From the NCBI GenBank assembly GCA_030649445.1, contig JAUSKR010000030.1, positions 1-7,262 of the forward strand: DNA of 7,262 nucleotides. Direction: 5' to 3'. Source of the DNA: a bacterium. Lineage in GTDB: Bacteria; Patescibacteriota; UBA1384; XYA2-FULL-43-10; 1-14-0-10-43-13. The translations under genes were made by a program, and so were the position numbers. A model generated the notes under the pieces. The model did not search any database, was not told the origin of the DNA, and worked only from the letters and a program-made list of their open reading frames with translations. Below are positions 1-5,709 of this stretch, piece after piece (position 1 is the first letter of the stretch; each line of letters begins with the position of its first letter).

Positions 1-24
1 TAGTCTGTGGGAAGGAGAGACCGC

Positions 25-237
25 GTGAATAGGCACTACCGACTTGTCGTGGTGCAGGGAAACGATCACGTGCGTGTTCGTGATCTCGGCATGCTGAGTG
101 ATCATGAGATGGGGAAAGCCGCTGAACGCGCCGCCACTTCATGTGTCGAGTTCGAACAAGCAAAGGAAAGGATCATCGTCCAGGACATCGGCACTATCGA
201 CGGAAATGGCAAATTCATCGTCACCTCGCAACAGTGA
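25..237 (+). CDS. Small protein of unknown function (70 aa)
   Basis: I do not recognise this gene. The chosen start is GTG at 25 because an AAGGAG Shine-Dalgarno lies at 12-17 with 7 nt spacing; an in-frame TAG at 1-3 leaves only GTG 7 as an alternative, and that has no ribosome site. The 70-residue product is soluble-looking: a beta-like N-terminus (RLVVVQ, residues 6-11), a charged helix around residues 27-52 with one Cys, and a beta-like C-terminal part (IIVQD, then KFIVTS). There is no signal peptide or membrane segment. Codon third positions are rich in G/C, unlike the AT-rich genes to the right, which supports real coding and hints at a separate origin. A hairpin starts 13 bp after the stop and a strong terminator ends at 374, so it is the last gene of its transcript. 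Its promoter lies outside the window. Confidence 0.6.
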   Translation: MNRHYRLVVVQGNDHVRVRDLGMLSDHEMGKAAERAATSCVEFEQAKERIIVQDIGTIDGNGKFIVTSQQ

Positions 238-250
238 CCGCCGCGCCGAC

Positions 251-292
251 GTAACCGAGCGGGTCGGGTCTGTGATTCGACTCCTCGGTTAC
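251..292 (+). terminator. Hairpin downstream of the small gene (no T-tract)
   Basis: A perfect 9-bp stem, GTAACCGAG (251-259) with CTCGGTTAC (284-292), encloses a second 6-bp stem, GGGTCG (261-266) with CGACTC (278-283, one G-U pair), separated by an unpaired C260. No T-run follows, so it probably protects or pauses the transcript rather than terminating it by itself. It is followed by a short stem at 309-329 (GCTTTATC/GATAAAGC) and then by the real terminator. Confidence 0.5.
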
Positions 293-330
293 AGCGGAAA
301 TTCATCCGGCTTTATCAAAACGATAAAGCG

Positions 331-374
331 AAAGACCAGAGTTATTATTGAAAAATAATGGTTCTGGTCTTTTT
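331..374 (+). terminator. Strong intrinsic terminator
   Basis: AAAGACCAGA (331-340) pairs perfectly with TCTGGTCTTT (363-372). The stem continues inward through three G-U pairs and six A-U pairs to a GAAA tetraloop (350-353), about 19 bp in all, and a T-run follows. This ends transcription from the gene at 25-237. The 3'-side A-run also lets it work in the opposite direction. Confidence 0.85.
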
Positions 375-447
375 AGTCCCCCGTTTCACAACGGCCGTAT
401 CAAATTAGGGGATCGAGTTTCAATGCTTATTCTTGTACCTCACCTAA

Positions 448-468
448 CCTCTCCTTGGAAAGGAGAGG
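448..468. repeat. REP-like hairpin, CCTCTCCTT core
   Basis: CCTCTCCTT (448-456) pairs with AAGGAGAGG (460-468) around a 3-nt loop and is preceded by CTCACCTAA. From memory this resembles the CTCACCCTAACCCTCTCC-type palindrome that recurs in many unrelated bacterial genomes; that resemblance is recall, not a search. No T-run follows. It occupies part of the non-coding stretch 375-636, which otherwise holds only a small 5-bp stem at 381-394, the promoter at 478-506 and the leader of the next gene. Confidence 0.5.
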
Positions 469-477
469 GACAGACCA

Positions 478-506
478 TTGATTTTGTAGATAGAATTTGC
501 TATGAT
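478..506 (+). promoter_or_regulatory. Promoter of the DHH phosphoesterase gene
   Basis: -35 TTGATT (478-483), a 17-bp spacer, and -10 TATGAT (501-506) carrying an extended TG one base upstream (498-499). The expected transcript start is near 513, giving a leader of about 124 nt that contains the repeat-armed structure before the ATG at 637. Confidence 0.65.
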
Positions 507-525
507 TGAGCGTTTCACCAACCAG

Positions 526-634
526 ACGAAACACGAAATCCGTCTATCGGCGGAAACTAAAAAAACTAAAAACTAATACAATAATTCCTTTATTTCCTTT
601 ATTTCGCTTATTTCGCTAACTTTCGTCTTTCGTA
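526..634 (+). repeat. Repeat-armed leader A, upstream of DHH gene
   Basis: The left part contains GACGAAACACGAAAT and then AACTAAA-type repeats. The right part is built of TTTATTTCC/TTTATTTCG/CTTATTTCG units and ends CTTTCGTCTTTCGTATT. The outer ends are complementary (CGAAACACGAAA against TTTCGTCTTTCG), and the inner repeats pair only imperfectly. The foot ends two bases before the ATG. No Shine-Dalgarno is visible for this gene. Confidence 0.45.
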
Positions 635-636
635 TT

Positions 637-1788
637 ATGGAGCTATCCCCCAAACAACAAGTTGTCGAGATCCTGAAGACTAAGCAGAGGATTCTTCTTC
701 TGACCCACAAAAATCCCGATGGAGACGCCATCGGCTCTATTTTGGCACTCTATTTATCGCTGAAAAAACTTGGCAAAGACGTTGTCGCTGTCTGCAATGA
801 TCCAGCACCAGCGGTTTTCGAATATTTGCCTCAGATAAAGGAAATTTCCCAAAATTTTGCCAACGGCCGCGATTTTGTCATCGCCCTTGATGTTTCTCAA
901 GTCAAAGCCGACAAAGTCATGTACAAGGTTGTCGGCGATAAATTAAATATAATTATCACACCAGCTACCGGCAATTTCACTCCGGAAATGGTCACGACGG
1001 CCGCTGGTTCGTTTAACTTTGAAACTGTCGTTGTTCTCGACTCAACCGATCTTGAACGCATCGGCTCGCCTTACGATAAAAATCCTGAGGTCTTCTATGA
1101 GATTCCGGTCGTCAACATCGACCATCATGCCGGCAACGATCAATTTGGCAAGATCAATTGGGTTGATATCACTGCTACTTCGACTTCGGAAATTCTCGTC
1201 TCTGTTCTCGAAGCCCTGACCGGCGATCCGAAATTTATTGATGAAGATATCGCCACGGCACTTTTGACCGGAATAATTACCGATACGAACTCTTTTCAGA
1301 ATAATAATACGACGCCAAAATCACTGACTGTCGCCGCGCAATTGGTTGCTTTTGGCGGCCGCCAGCAGGACATTATAAAATATATTTACAAGACCAAACC
1401 GCTCTCAACTCTGCGGCTCTGGGGCCGGGCACTGTCAAATCTGCGCGACGAACGGGCTGACCGCTTCGTCTGGACGCAGCTTTACAAAAAAGATTATCTC
1501 GAAACTAGCGCCGCTGAGACCGAGTCAAGCGGTGTCATCGACGAATTACTCAAAACTGCAGCTGGTGTCGACTTTGCCTTGCTATTATCCGAAAAAAACG
1601 GCGAGGTTCATGGCTCTCTCCGGGCAACGAGTAAAAATACCGACGTCTCCGCCATCGCCAAATTATTCAACGGCGGCGGTCATCCGATGGCGGCGGCTTT
1701 TCAAATCGACAATTCAACGCTCGAACAATCCGGTGCCATGATTATCCAAAAAATCAAGGATTACCAAAGTTCGCAAGCTAAAGCTTGA
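637..1788 (+). CDS. DHH/DHHA1 phosphoesterase, NrnA-like (nanoRNase / pAp phosphatase)
   Basis: Likely a Mn-dependent cytosolic phosphoesterase that degrades very short RNAs and/or dephosphorylates pAp, finishing RNA decay begun by enzymes such as PNPase. All DHH signatures are visible: THxNPDGDAIGS at residues 23-34, LDSTD at 134-138, the DHH-type motif IDHH at 161-164, TDTNSF at 215-220, and the DHHA1 GGGHPMAAAF at 346-355. At 383 aa it is longer than the usual 310-340 aa of NrnA. The extra length is a roughly 50-residue insert (about 79-128, from DFVIALDVS to GSFNFE) between motifs I and II; I associate this with CPR homologues from memory. The ATG at 637 fits the family N-terminus but has no Shine-Dalgarno. 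It has its own promoter at 478-506. The last codons (SQAKA) run into a repeat hairpin. The family call is firm; the exact substrate is not. Confidence 0.9.
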   Translation: MELSPKQQVVEILKTKQRILLLTHKNPDGDAIGSILALYLSLKKLGKDVVAVCNDPAPAVFEYLPQIKEISQNFANGRDFVIALDVSQVKADKVMYKVVGDKLNIIITPATGNFTPEMVTTAAGSFNFETVVVLDSTDLERIGSPYDKNPEVFYEIPVVNIDHHAGNDQFGKINWVDITATSTSEILVSVLEALTGDPKFIDEDIATALLTGIITDTNSFQNNNTTPKSLTVAAQLVAFGGRQQDIIKYIYKTKPLSTLRLWGRALSNLRDERADRFVWTQLYKKDYLETSAAETESSGVIDELLKTAAGVDFALLLSEKNGEVHGSLRATSKNTDVSAIAKLFNGGGHPMAAAFQIDNSTLEQSGAMIIQKIKDYQSSQAKA

Positions 1789-1857
1789 GCTACATAATTT
1801 TGTAGCCCAGCCTTCATGCTGTTATAATCACGCTAAAGCGTGGACTGCAATGTCCAC
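1774..1857 (+). repeat. Cluster of REP-like hairpins with CTAAAG cores
   Basis: Successive small hairpins: CAAGCT/AGCTTG (1774-1787), GCTACA/TGTAGC (1789-1806), CAGC/GCTG (1808-1821), CACGCT/AGCGTG (1829-1842) and GTGGAC/GTCCAC (1840-1857). The first and fourth share a centred CTAAAG (1778-1783 and 1833-1838), each followed by a second hairpin, so the cluster looks like two diverged copies of one two-hairpin unit. The first copy overlaps the final codons and stop of the DHH gene. No long T-run follows. It may act as a transcript-end stabiliser or weak terminator for the DHH mRNA. Confidence 0.55.
1800..1828 (+). promoter_or_regulatory. Promoter inside the hairpin cluster, for the 1989-2429 gene
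   Basis: -35 TTGTAG (1800-1805), 17-bp spacer, -10 TATAAT (1823-1828) with an extended TG at 1820-1821. It is the best -10 match in this intergenic region. Transcription would start near 1835 and run about 150 nt before the ATG at 1989, through a CTGCC-GAAA-GGCAG hairpin at 1947-1960. Confidence 0.6.
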
Positions 1858-1988
1858 ATAGACAAGGATTTAGCCTGCATGATTTGGAGCCAGCACATTG
1901 TCAATAAATTTAATTGATAAAGTGCTTGCCCCAAGGGTGGGACAGCCTGCCGAAAGGCAGATACGATTCGAACGAGAGGACAAAAGTC

Positions 1989-2429
1989 ATGGTTGGTGAC
2001 AGACTTGTGGAATTGCGGAGGATGTTCGAGACTGTGGAGGTGGAGATCAACACCTCCGATCGATCCGGTCGCACTCTCCTGCGGTGCGTCGTGTATCTGA
2101 TGCAAATACTCGGCATCGACCTGGGGTACAAGTTCTTCTGGACCCAACGCGGACCAGAGTGCCTTGATCTGAACGGGAACCTCTCCGAACTCAGCCACCG
2201 TTTGTCGTGGGATCCGAGCTTTGGTGCTGACCGACCGATTCGGCAGGAGGCTCGCGAGGCCTCGGCAATAGTCAGGGAATTACTGGTCGTTCCCAAGGGT
2301 TGCGGTTTGAGCCAGTCCGAGTGGGCTCGTCTACTGGCATCGATGCACATGATGCTTCATGACGAGAGTCACGGCGCGATCCTAGCGGCGCGCACCGCTC
2401 TTCAACAGTTCGGGGTCAAGTCCGCTTGA
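1989..2429 (+). CDS. Accessory protein, weakly SocA/YwgA-like (146 aa)
   Basis: ATG 1989 is chosen because GAGAGGA (1974-1980) lies 8 nt upstream; the same frame opens from 1914 but without a ribosome site. Residues 28-68 read R-LL--VVYLMQ-LGI-LGYKF-W---GP-----L---LSEL. This matches the general pattern of the YwgA/SocA-like helical family (VYLLQ, then LGYxFxWYxYGPYS, then L--L--L), though the usual YGPYS is only RGPEC here. A second helical part (about 108-141, containing WARLLASMHMML) would fit the rest of such a domain. Relatives include antitoxins and phage or mobile-element proteins; no toxin partner is visible beside it. The gene is strikingly GC-rich compared with flanking DNA and has its own promoter and terminal hairpin, so it looks like an acquired single-gene unit. 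Family assignment is tentative. Confidence 0.65.
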   Translation: MVGDRLVELRRMFETVEVEINTSDRSGRTLLRCVVYLMQILGIDLGYKFFWTQRGPECLDLNGNLSELSHRLSWDPSFGADRPIRQEAREASAIVRELLVVPKGCGLSQSEWARLLASMHMMLHDESHGAILAARTALQQFGVKSA

Positions 2430-2435
2430 TCCCGC

Positions 2436-2480
2436 GATCCGCCAAGACTCGTGCCACAGTGGGCACGGGACTTGGGGATC
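2436..2480 (+). terminator. Long terminal hairpin of the accessory gene
   Basis: Nested stems GATCC (2436-2440)/GGATC (2476-2480), CCAAG (2442-2446)/CTTGG (2471-2475) and CGTGCC (2450-2455)/GGCACG (2462-2467) form one nearly continuous hairpin starting 6 bp after the stop. The nearest T-run (CTTTTT, 2491-2496) is about 11 bp further on, so termination efficiency is uncertain; that T-run also overlaps the rpsO -35. Confidence 0.6.
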
Positions 2481-2487
2481 CAAATCG

Positions 2488-2516
2488 TTGCTTTTTGGCT
2501 CAAAATAGGCTATAAC
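2488..2516 (+). promoter_or_regulatory. Promoter of rpsO(-pnp)
   Basis: -35 TTGCTT (2488-2493), 17-bp spacer, -10 TATAAC (2511-2516) preceded by GGC. Expected start near 2523, giving a leader of about 165 nt that contains leader hairpin B. It is the only convincing promoter ahead of rpsO and, with read-through, would also serve pnp. Confidence 0.55.
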
Positions 2517-2552
2517 AATAGTAGATATTAATTTAATCAAGGGAGAAACTGA

Positions 2553-2666
2553 TTCGCGGCAAGATAGTTTATAAAGTTTCTAAAGTTAGAAAGTTCATAA
2601 AGTAATTATTAAAACTTTACGAGCTTTAAGAACTTTTTACTTTACGAACTTGCGACCTGCGATTGT
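2553..2666 (+). repeat. Repeat-armed leader hairpin B, upstream of rpsO
   Basis: The left arm is built of ATAAAGTT/CTAAAGTT/GAAAGTT/CATAAAGT units. The right arm is built of ACTTTACGA/GCTTTAAGA/ACTTTTT/ACTTTACGAACTT. The innermost pairing is AAGTTCATAAAGT against ACTTTACGAGCTT around an AT loop, and the foot pairs TCGC-----AAG with CTTGCGA. Arms pair with slips because both are repetitive. The foot ends about 6 nt before the AAAGGA ribosome site (2673-2678). Confidence 0.55.
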
Positions 2667-2687
2667 CAGCTGAAAGGAAAAAAGAAA

Positions 2688-2966
2688 ATGGCAGAATCAC
2701 AAGCCAACAAAGATGCCAGAGAAGATCTGGTCAAGAAGTATCAGTCCCACAAGGACGATACTGGTTCGACAGAGGTACAGATCGCGATTTTGACCAAGAA
2801 AATCTCTGACCTGACCAAGCACCTGAAAGATCACAAGAAAGATTTTGATTCTAGGCGCGGATTGCTGATGATGGTCGGCAAACGCCGCCGCTTACTCAAT
2901 TATCTGCGCAAAACAGTCGAGGAAAAGTACACCAAAATTATTGCCGATCTCGGCCTCAAAAAGTAA
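2688..2966 (+). CDS. rpsO: Ribosomal protein S15
   Basis: Primary 16S rRNA-binding protein of the 30S platform, also contacting the bridge to the 50S subunit. The 92-aa product is close to the usual 88-90 aa and carries the family core: DTGSTEVQIAILT (residues 24-36), the HLKDHKKDFDSRRGLL stretch (45-60) with the rRNA-binding HxxDxxSRRGL pattern, and KRRRLLNYLRK (65-75). The ATG at 2688 has AAAGGA at 2673-2678 with 9 nt spacing. pnp follows 176 bp downstream, the same rpsO-pnp order as in E. coli and many other bacteria, which points to a shared transcript. The leader contains an unusual repeat-armed hairpin; whether S15 regulates itself through it cannot be told from sequence alone. Confidence 0.97.
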   Translation: MAESQANKDAREDLVKKYQSHKDDTGSTEVQIAILTKKISDLTKHLKDHKKDFDSRRGLLMMVGKRRRLLNYLRKTVEEKYTKIIADLGLKK

Positions 2967-2978
2967 TCGATACCTGTG

Positions 2979-3000
2979 TGAGCCGGTAGTATCCGGCTCA
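2979..3000 (+). terminator. rpsO-pnp intergenic hairpin (weak terminator)
   Basis: TGAGCCGG (2979-2986) and CCGGCTCA (2993-3000) form a perfect 8-bp stem with a 6-nt loop, 12 bp after the rpsO stop. The sequence after it (TCATGTGTTTGTT) is only moderately T-rich, so partial read-through into pnp is expected. Confidence 0.55.
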
Positions 3001-3026
3001 TCATGTGTTTGTTAAAAAATAATTTT

Positions 3027-3126
3027 CGGAAGACAAAAGACAAGTAGTATGAAGTATGAAGTTATAAGTATTAAAATAGTATACTAATAACTCTATACTT
3101 TATACTTTGGTCTCAATACTCTTCCG
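3027..3126 (+). repeat. Repeat-armed leader hairpin C, upstream of pnp
   Basis: The foot is a perfect CGGAAGA (3027-3033) / TCTTCCG (3120-3126) pair. Inside, the left arm AGTATGAAGTATGAAGTTAT (3047-3066) faces ATAACTCTATACTTTATACT (3088-3107), with few mismatches and several G-U pairs. Both arms consist of a repeated 7-mer (AGTATGA; CTTTATA). The foot ends 4 nt before the AAAGGG ribosome site of pnp (3131-3136). I see no promoter for pnp alone between rpsO and here. Confidence 0.6.
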
Positions 3127-3142
3127 CAAGAAAGGGTAACTC

Positions 3143-5287
3143 ATGATTAAAAAGCTTGAGTTCAAGACTCGTAACTACGAGATCGATTTTGGTGGTAAAA
3201 AATTAACACTCGAGACCGGCAAATTGGCCGGCCAGGCCAACGGTTCGATCACGGCCCGTTACGAGGACACAATCGTTTTGGCGACTGTCTGTCTCAATCC
3301 TGAGCCAAAAGAAGGCATGGATTATTTCCCGCTGATGGTCGAATTTGAAGAGAGATTTTATGCCGCCGGCAAAATTTCCGGCTCCCGTTTTATCAAACGT
3401 GAAGGCCGCCCCTCTGACCGCGCCGTCTTGGCCGGACGCAAAATCGACCGGCCGATCCGTCCTCTTTTCCCGAAATCTTACAGAAACGATGTCCAGGTTA
3501 TGGTCACGGCGCTGTCCTATGACGGCTCAATCGACCTGGCCACTCTCGGCACCGTCGCCGCTTCGGCCGCCCTGATGCAGACCAACGCGCCGTTCAAGGG
3601 TCCGATCGCCGCCATCAATGTCGGCCTGATCGACGGTCAGTTTGTGCTGAATATGACAGAGGATGAGATCGAAAAATCGGCGCTCAACCTGAGTTTTGCC
3701 GCCAATGCCGAGCGGATTATGATGATCGAAACCGAGGCCAATGAAGTCTCAGAGGAAAAAGTTTTCGAAGCGATGGAATTCGGCCATAAGGCAATGCAAG
3801 CCGCGATCGAAATCCAGCACACCATCGCCGCTGATCATCAGCGCGAAGTTGCCGCTACTGAGGAGCAAAAGATTGTTGGCATCCATGCTGAGGTTTCCAA
3901 TCTAGTTGCCGATAAAATCAAAGATGCTCTGGCCGAAATGGATGAGGCGGCCAGAAAATTGAAATTGAAAACGTACGAAGAAGAAGTCTTGGCCTCGCTT
4001 GAAGGCAACTACAAACAGATCGACATCCAAAGCGCTTTTGCTAAAGTCGTCGAGAAAGAAATCCGCAGTTTAATTTTGGATAAGGGCATCCGGCCAGATA
4101 ACCGAGCGATGGAAGAGATCCGGCCGATCAATATCGAAGTCGGCGTCCTGCCCCGGCCTCATGGCTCAGCCCTCTTCACCCGTGGCGAGACACAGGCCTT
4201 GACGATTGCGACGCTCGCTTCTCCAGGAATGGAACAGTTCATCGACACGATGGAGGGCGAATCAACCAAACGCTTCATGCACCACTATAATTTCCCGCCA
4301 TATTCGACCGGAGAGGTCAAGCCGATCCGAAGCGTCGGACGACGTGAAATCGGTCACGGCTATTTGGCCGAAAAGGCCCTGAAACCGATGATTCCTGACT
4401 CTGAGACATTTCCCTACACTATACGCTTGGTTTCAGAAATTTTGAGCTCAAATGGCTCGAGTTCGATGGCGGCAACTTGTGGCTCGACTCTGGCCCTGAT
4501 GGACGCTGGCATTCCGATCAAAAAACCGGTTGCCGGTATCGCCATGGGCTTGGTCACAAATGATGACGCATCAGAGTACCGCGTTTTGTCTGATCTACAA
4601 GGTCTTGAAGATTTTGCCGGCGATATGGACTTCAAAGTCACCGGCACAGCCGACGGCGTCACCGCCATCCAGATGGATACGAAGATTACTGGCTTAACTT
4701 ATGACATCGTTCGTGATACCTTAGCACAGGCCAAGAAAGGCCGGCTGGAAATCCTCAGCGTCATGCTTGAAGCGATCCCTGCACCACGAGCCGAAATTTC
4801 TAAATACGCGCCAAAGATTGAATCAATCAAGATCAATCCGGACAAGATCGGTGAACTGATCGGGCCGGGCGGCAAGAATATCAAAAAAATTGTTGAAGAT
4901 TGCGGTGGCAAGGAAATCACCAGCATCGACATCGAGGACGACGGCACCGTCATGATCTCTTCGATCGATCCGGAGATGGGTGCCAAAGCGATCGAAACAG
5001 TCAAATTAATGACTCGCGAGATCAAGGTCGGCGAAGTGCTGACCGGCGAAATTATCGAGATCAAGAAAGACCGGATGACCGGCAAAGAGATCGGCGCCAT
5101 CATGGCCATCTCGCCAAAACTTGACGGTATGATTCACATTTCTCAGATCTCAAACGAACGAGTCGAGAAAGTTTCCGACAAACTAAAAGTCGGCCAGACG
5201 GTCACTGCCAAAGTCGTCGAAGTCGACCCGATGAAAGGCCGCATTTCCCTCTCGATCAAAGCCATGTCCCAAAACGAACACGCATAA
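3143..5287 (+). CDS. pnp: Polyribonucleotide nucleotidyltransferase (PNPase)
   Basis: Phosphorolytic 3'-5' exoribonuclease that releases nucleoside diphosphates in RNA decay; it acts as a cytosolic trimer. The 714 aa match the family (about 700). Order: first RNase PH domain with FIKREGRPS at 83-91 (the FFRR loop of E. coli) and IDRPIRPLFP; helical linker; second RNase PH domain with RREIGHG (400-406), SSSM, and catalytic D490, D496 and K498 in EDFAGDMDFK; KH domain with GPGG at 574-577; S1 domain from about 630. The S1 domain is odd: the FGAF RNA-binding segment is replaced by IGAI after an insertion of about 7 residues (KDRMTGKE). ATG 3143 has AAAGGG at 3131-3136. It follows rpsO and precedes a terminator at 5333. 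A diverged copy of its last 24 codons and stop lies at 6040-6114. Confidence 0.97.
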   Translation: MIKKLEFKTRNYEIDFGGKKLTLETGKLAGQANGSITARYEDTIVLATVCLNPEPKEGMDYFPLMVEFEERFYAAGKISGSRFIKREGRPSDRAVLAGRKIDRPIRPLFPKSYRNDVQVMVTALSYDGSIDLATLGTVAASAALMQTNAPFKGPIAAINVGLIDGQFVLNMTEDEIEKSALNLSFAANAERIMMIETEANEVSEEKVFEAMEFGHKAMQAAIEIQHTIAADHQREVAATEEQKIVGIHAEVSNLVADKIKDALAEMDEAARKLKLKTYEEEVLASLEGNYKQIDIQSAFAKVVEKEIRSLILDKGIRPDNRAMEEIRPINIEVGVLPRPHGSALFTRGETQALTIATLASPGMEQFIDTMEGESTKRFMHHYNFPPYSTGEVKPIRSVGRREIGHGYLAEKALKPMIPDSETFPYTIRLVSEILSSNGSSSMAATCGSTLALMDAGIPIKKPVAGIAMGLVTNDDASEYRVLSDLQGLEDFAGDMDFKVTGTADGVTAIQMDTKITGLTYDIVRDTLAQAKKGRLEILSVMLEAIPAPRAEISKYAPKIESIKINPDKIGELIGPGGKNIKKIVEDCGGKEITSIDIEDDGTVMISSIDPEMGAKAIETVKLMTREIKVGEVLTGEIIEIKKDRMTGKEIGAIMAISPKLDGMIHISQISNERVEKVSDKLKVGQTVTAKVVEVDPMKGRISLSIKAMSQNEHA

Positions 5288-5332
5288 TAAGTTTGTCATT
5301 CCTGCACTAGTAGGAATCTTATAAGTCTCTTG

Positions 5333-5368
5333 CCAAACTCCCACCTCGTAGGTGGGAGTTTGGGTTTT
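5333..5368 (+). terminator. Intrinsic terminator of pnp
   Basis: A 14-bp perfect stem, CCAAACTCCCACCT (5333-5346) with AGGTGGGAGTTTGG (5350-5363), has a 3-nt CGT loop; GTTTT follows. It lies 45 bp past the pnp stop. A weaker stem, ATTCCT/AGGAAT (5298-5317), lies between them. Only four Ts follow, but the stem is very stable. Confidence 0.75.
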
Positions 5369-5372
5369 GGGC

Positions 5373-5400
5373 TATAATTATTGGCCATTTGTGCTACAAT
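5373..5400 (+). promoter_or_regulatory. Promoter elements of mntA-hepT
   Basis: Two -10-like boxes are present: TATAAT at 5373-5378, and TACAAT at 5395-5400 with an extended TG at 5392-5393. Neither has a good -35. The second box ends 6 nt before the ATG at 5407, so transcription from it would give a leaderless mRNA, consistent with the absence of a Shine-Dalgarno. Confidence 0.45.
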
Positions 5401-5406
5401 ATCGGT

Positions 5407-5709
5407 ATGGAAAAAGCCAAAATCCCAAATCAAAATAAAGTAATCAAAATCTTGCAACAAAATCAGATCGAGTTTGCGGCTCTTTTTGGCTCTCGTGCTA
5501 AGGGTGTCGCAACGAAGAACAGCGACTATGACATACTGGTTGAATTCTCGCCGAAGGCAAATATCGGCATTTTCGAGGTAAGCGAAGTCATCGAAAAAAT
5601 TGAGCATGAAGTCGGTAGTAGAGTTGATCTGGTTTCAAAAAAATATCTTCATCCACTTCTGCGTGATGAAATTCTAAAAACTATGCGGGTTTTGTATGAT
5701 AGACGATAA
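5407..5709 (+). CDS. mntA: MntA-type nucleotidyltransferase, antitoxin of a type VII TA pair
   Basis: Minimal nucleotidyltransferase (Pol-beta fold) of 100 aa. The diagnostic GSX10DXD motif is intact: G28-S29, D40 and D42, with a third acidic residue at D74 (RVDLV). In the characterised Shewanella pair, MntA inactivates the HEPN toxin by adding AMP units to a tyrosine; the same role is inferred here. I start at ATG 5407; a TTG at 5389 in frame would add six residues (MCYNIG) but overlaps the -10 box and lacks a ribosome site. The stop overlaps the next gene by 14 bp, which implies translational coupling. The region is clearly more AT-rich than pnp, consistent with acquisition. The order antitoxin-then-toxin is opposite to the Shewanella hepT-mntA example. 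Confidence 0.9.
   Translation: MEKAKIPNQNKVIKILQQNQIEFAALFGSRAKGVATKNSDYDILVEFSPKANIGIFEVSEVIEKIEHEVGSRVDLVSKKYLHPLLRDEILKTMRVLYDRR

Noticed and set aside
251..292. Integron attC-like site after the GC-rich gene
   Set aside because: The hairpin ends do not fit the RYYYAAC/GTTRRRY core sites, and no integrase is present; the hairpin at 2436-2480 fails the same test.
98..358. 86-codon plus-strand frame overlapping the small gene
   Set aside because: No ribosome site; it runs through the hairpins and into the terminator, and the frame at 25-237 has better start signals and codon pattern.
526..634. CRISPR array or microsatellite in the DHH leader
   Set aside because: Units are 9 bp or shorter and imperfect, with no spacers of regular length and no cas genes.
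1930..1985. tRNA or riboswitch-like fold before the accessory gene
   Set aside because: Only one clear stem (CTGCC-GAAA-GGCAG) is present; there is no cloverleaf, CCA end or known aptamer core.
1833..2350. Two minus-strand frames opposite the accessory gene
   Set aside because: They are antisense shadows of the GC-rich gene at 1989-2429, which has a ribosome site and terminator in its own direction; the minus frames have neither.
4414..5109. Minus-strand frames opposite pnp
   Set aside because: Pnp is unmistakable on the plus strand; the reverse frames are low-complexity Ile/Ser-rich shadows.
5296..5607. 103-codon minus-strand frame over the pnp terminator and mntA
   Set aside because: Runs through the terminator hairpin, has no start signals, and overlaps a motif-complete mntA.
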